Below are positions 6,020-6,036 of a DNA stretch of 6,036 nt, piece after piece. The stretch is from DATGQT01 sp033720695 (GTDB lineage: Bacteria > Bacteroidota > Rhodothermia > Rhodothermales > Rubricoccaceae). The DNA lies in contig JAWWCA010000215.1 of NCBI GenBank assembly GCA_033720695.1, positions 1 to 6,036 on the forward strand. Reading direction: 5' to 3'. Both the position numbers and the translations under genes were made by a program. Each line of letters starts with the position of its first letter. Within the stretch, counting starts at the first letter, position 1. The notes under the pieces were generated by a model, which ran no database searches, was not told the origin of the DNA, and worked only from the letters and a program-made list of their open reading frames with translations.

Positions 6020-6036
6020 GGAGGGGGGAGAGGCAC

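Noticed and set aside
1..6036. CRISPR array, tRNA or rRNA gene, insertion sequence, defence system
   Set aside because: There are no regularly spaced repeats, no recognisable RNA gene and no transposase or nuclease motifs; all large frames are accounted for by housekeeping-type or envelope proteins.

Overview
The window is a very GC-rich (about 70% by eye) stretch of ordinary bacterial chromosome. It carries six confident protein genes plus one small hydrophobic ORF or gene remnant. The deoxynucleoside kinase looks like the type found in Bacteroidota and relatives. The starts lack Shine-Dalgarno sequences, and one gene encodes a TonB-plug-like secreted protein. Promoter-like boxes resemble the Bacteroidota TTG-N19-TAnnTTTG pattern. 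Together these suggest a high-GC member of the Rhodothermia (Rubrivirga/Rubricoccus-like). This placement is an inference from protein character, not a database match.

Layout from left to right. Positions 1-801 (minus) hold the N-terminal part of a secreted, probably outer-membrane, plug-domain protein that runs off the left edge. It starts in a TGATG overlap with the stop of the upstream deoxynucleoside kinase (801-1403, minus). That kinase has its own promoter-like element and a perfect 7-bp-arm dyad in its leader. It appears to lack about 28 residues just after the LID arginines. Next are an NDUFA9-like NAD(P)-binding epimerase/dehydratase (1541-2437, minus) and a group III 6-phosphofructokinase (2487-3584, minus), probably co-transcribed. 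A 128-bp divergent intergenic region with mirrored promoter-like boxes separates pfkA from a predicted lipoprotein (3713-4519, plus). A 142-bp convergent region follows, with a 25-codon hydrophobic ORF. The window ends with a two-gene minus-strand unit: a DJ-1/PfpI-family protein (5309-6019), then a small F420/NADPH oxidoreductase-like protein (4662-5297), 11 bp apart.

Functionally the window joins central carbon metabolism (phosphofructokinase), nucleoside salvage (the kinase, if still active), envelope proteins (plug protein, lipoprotein) and probable carbonyl or redox stress functions (DJ-1 protein plus reductase). I see no mobile element, CRISPR array, RNA gene or defence system. The most unusual points are the apparent internal deletion in the kinase and the dyad over its translation start region.
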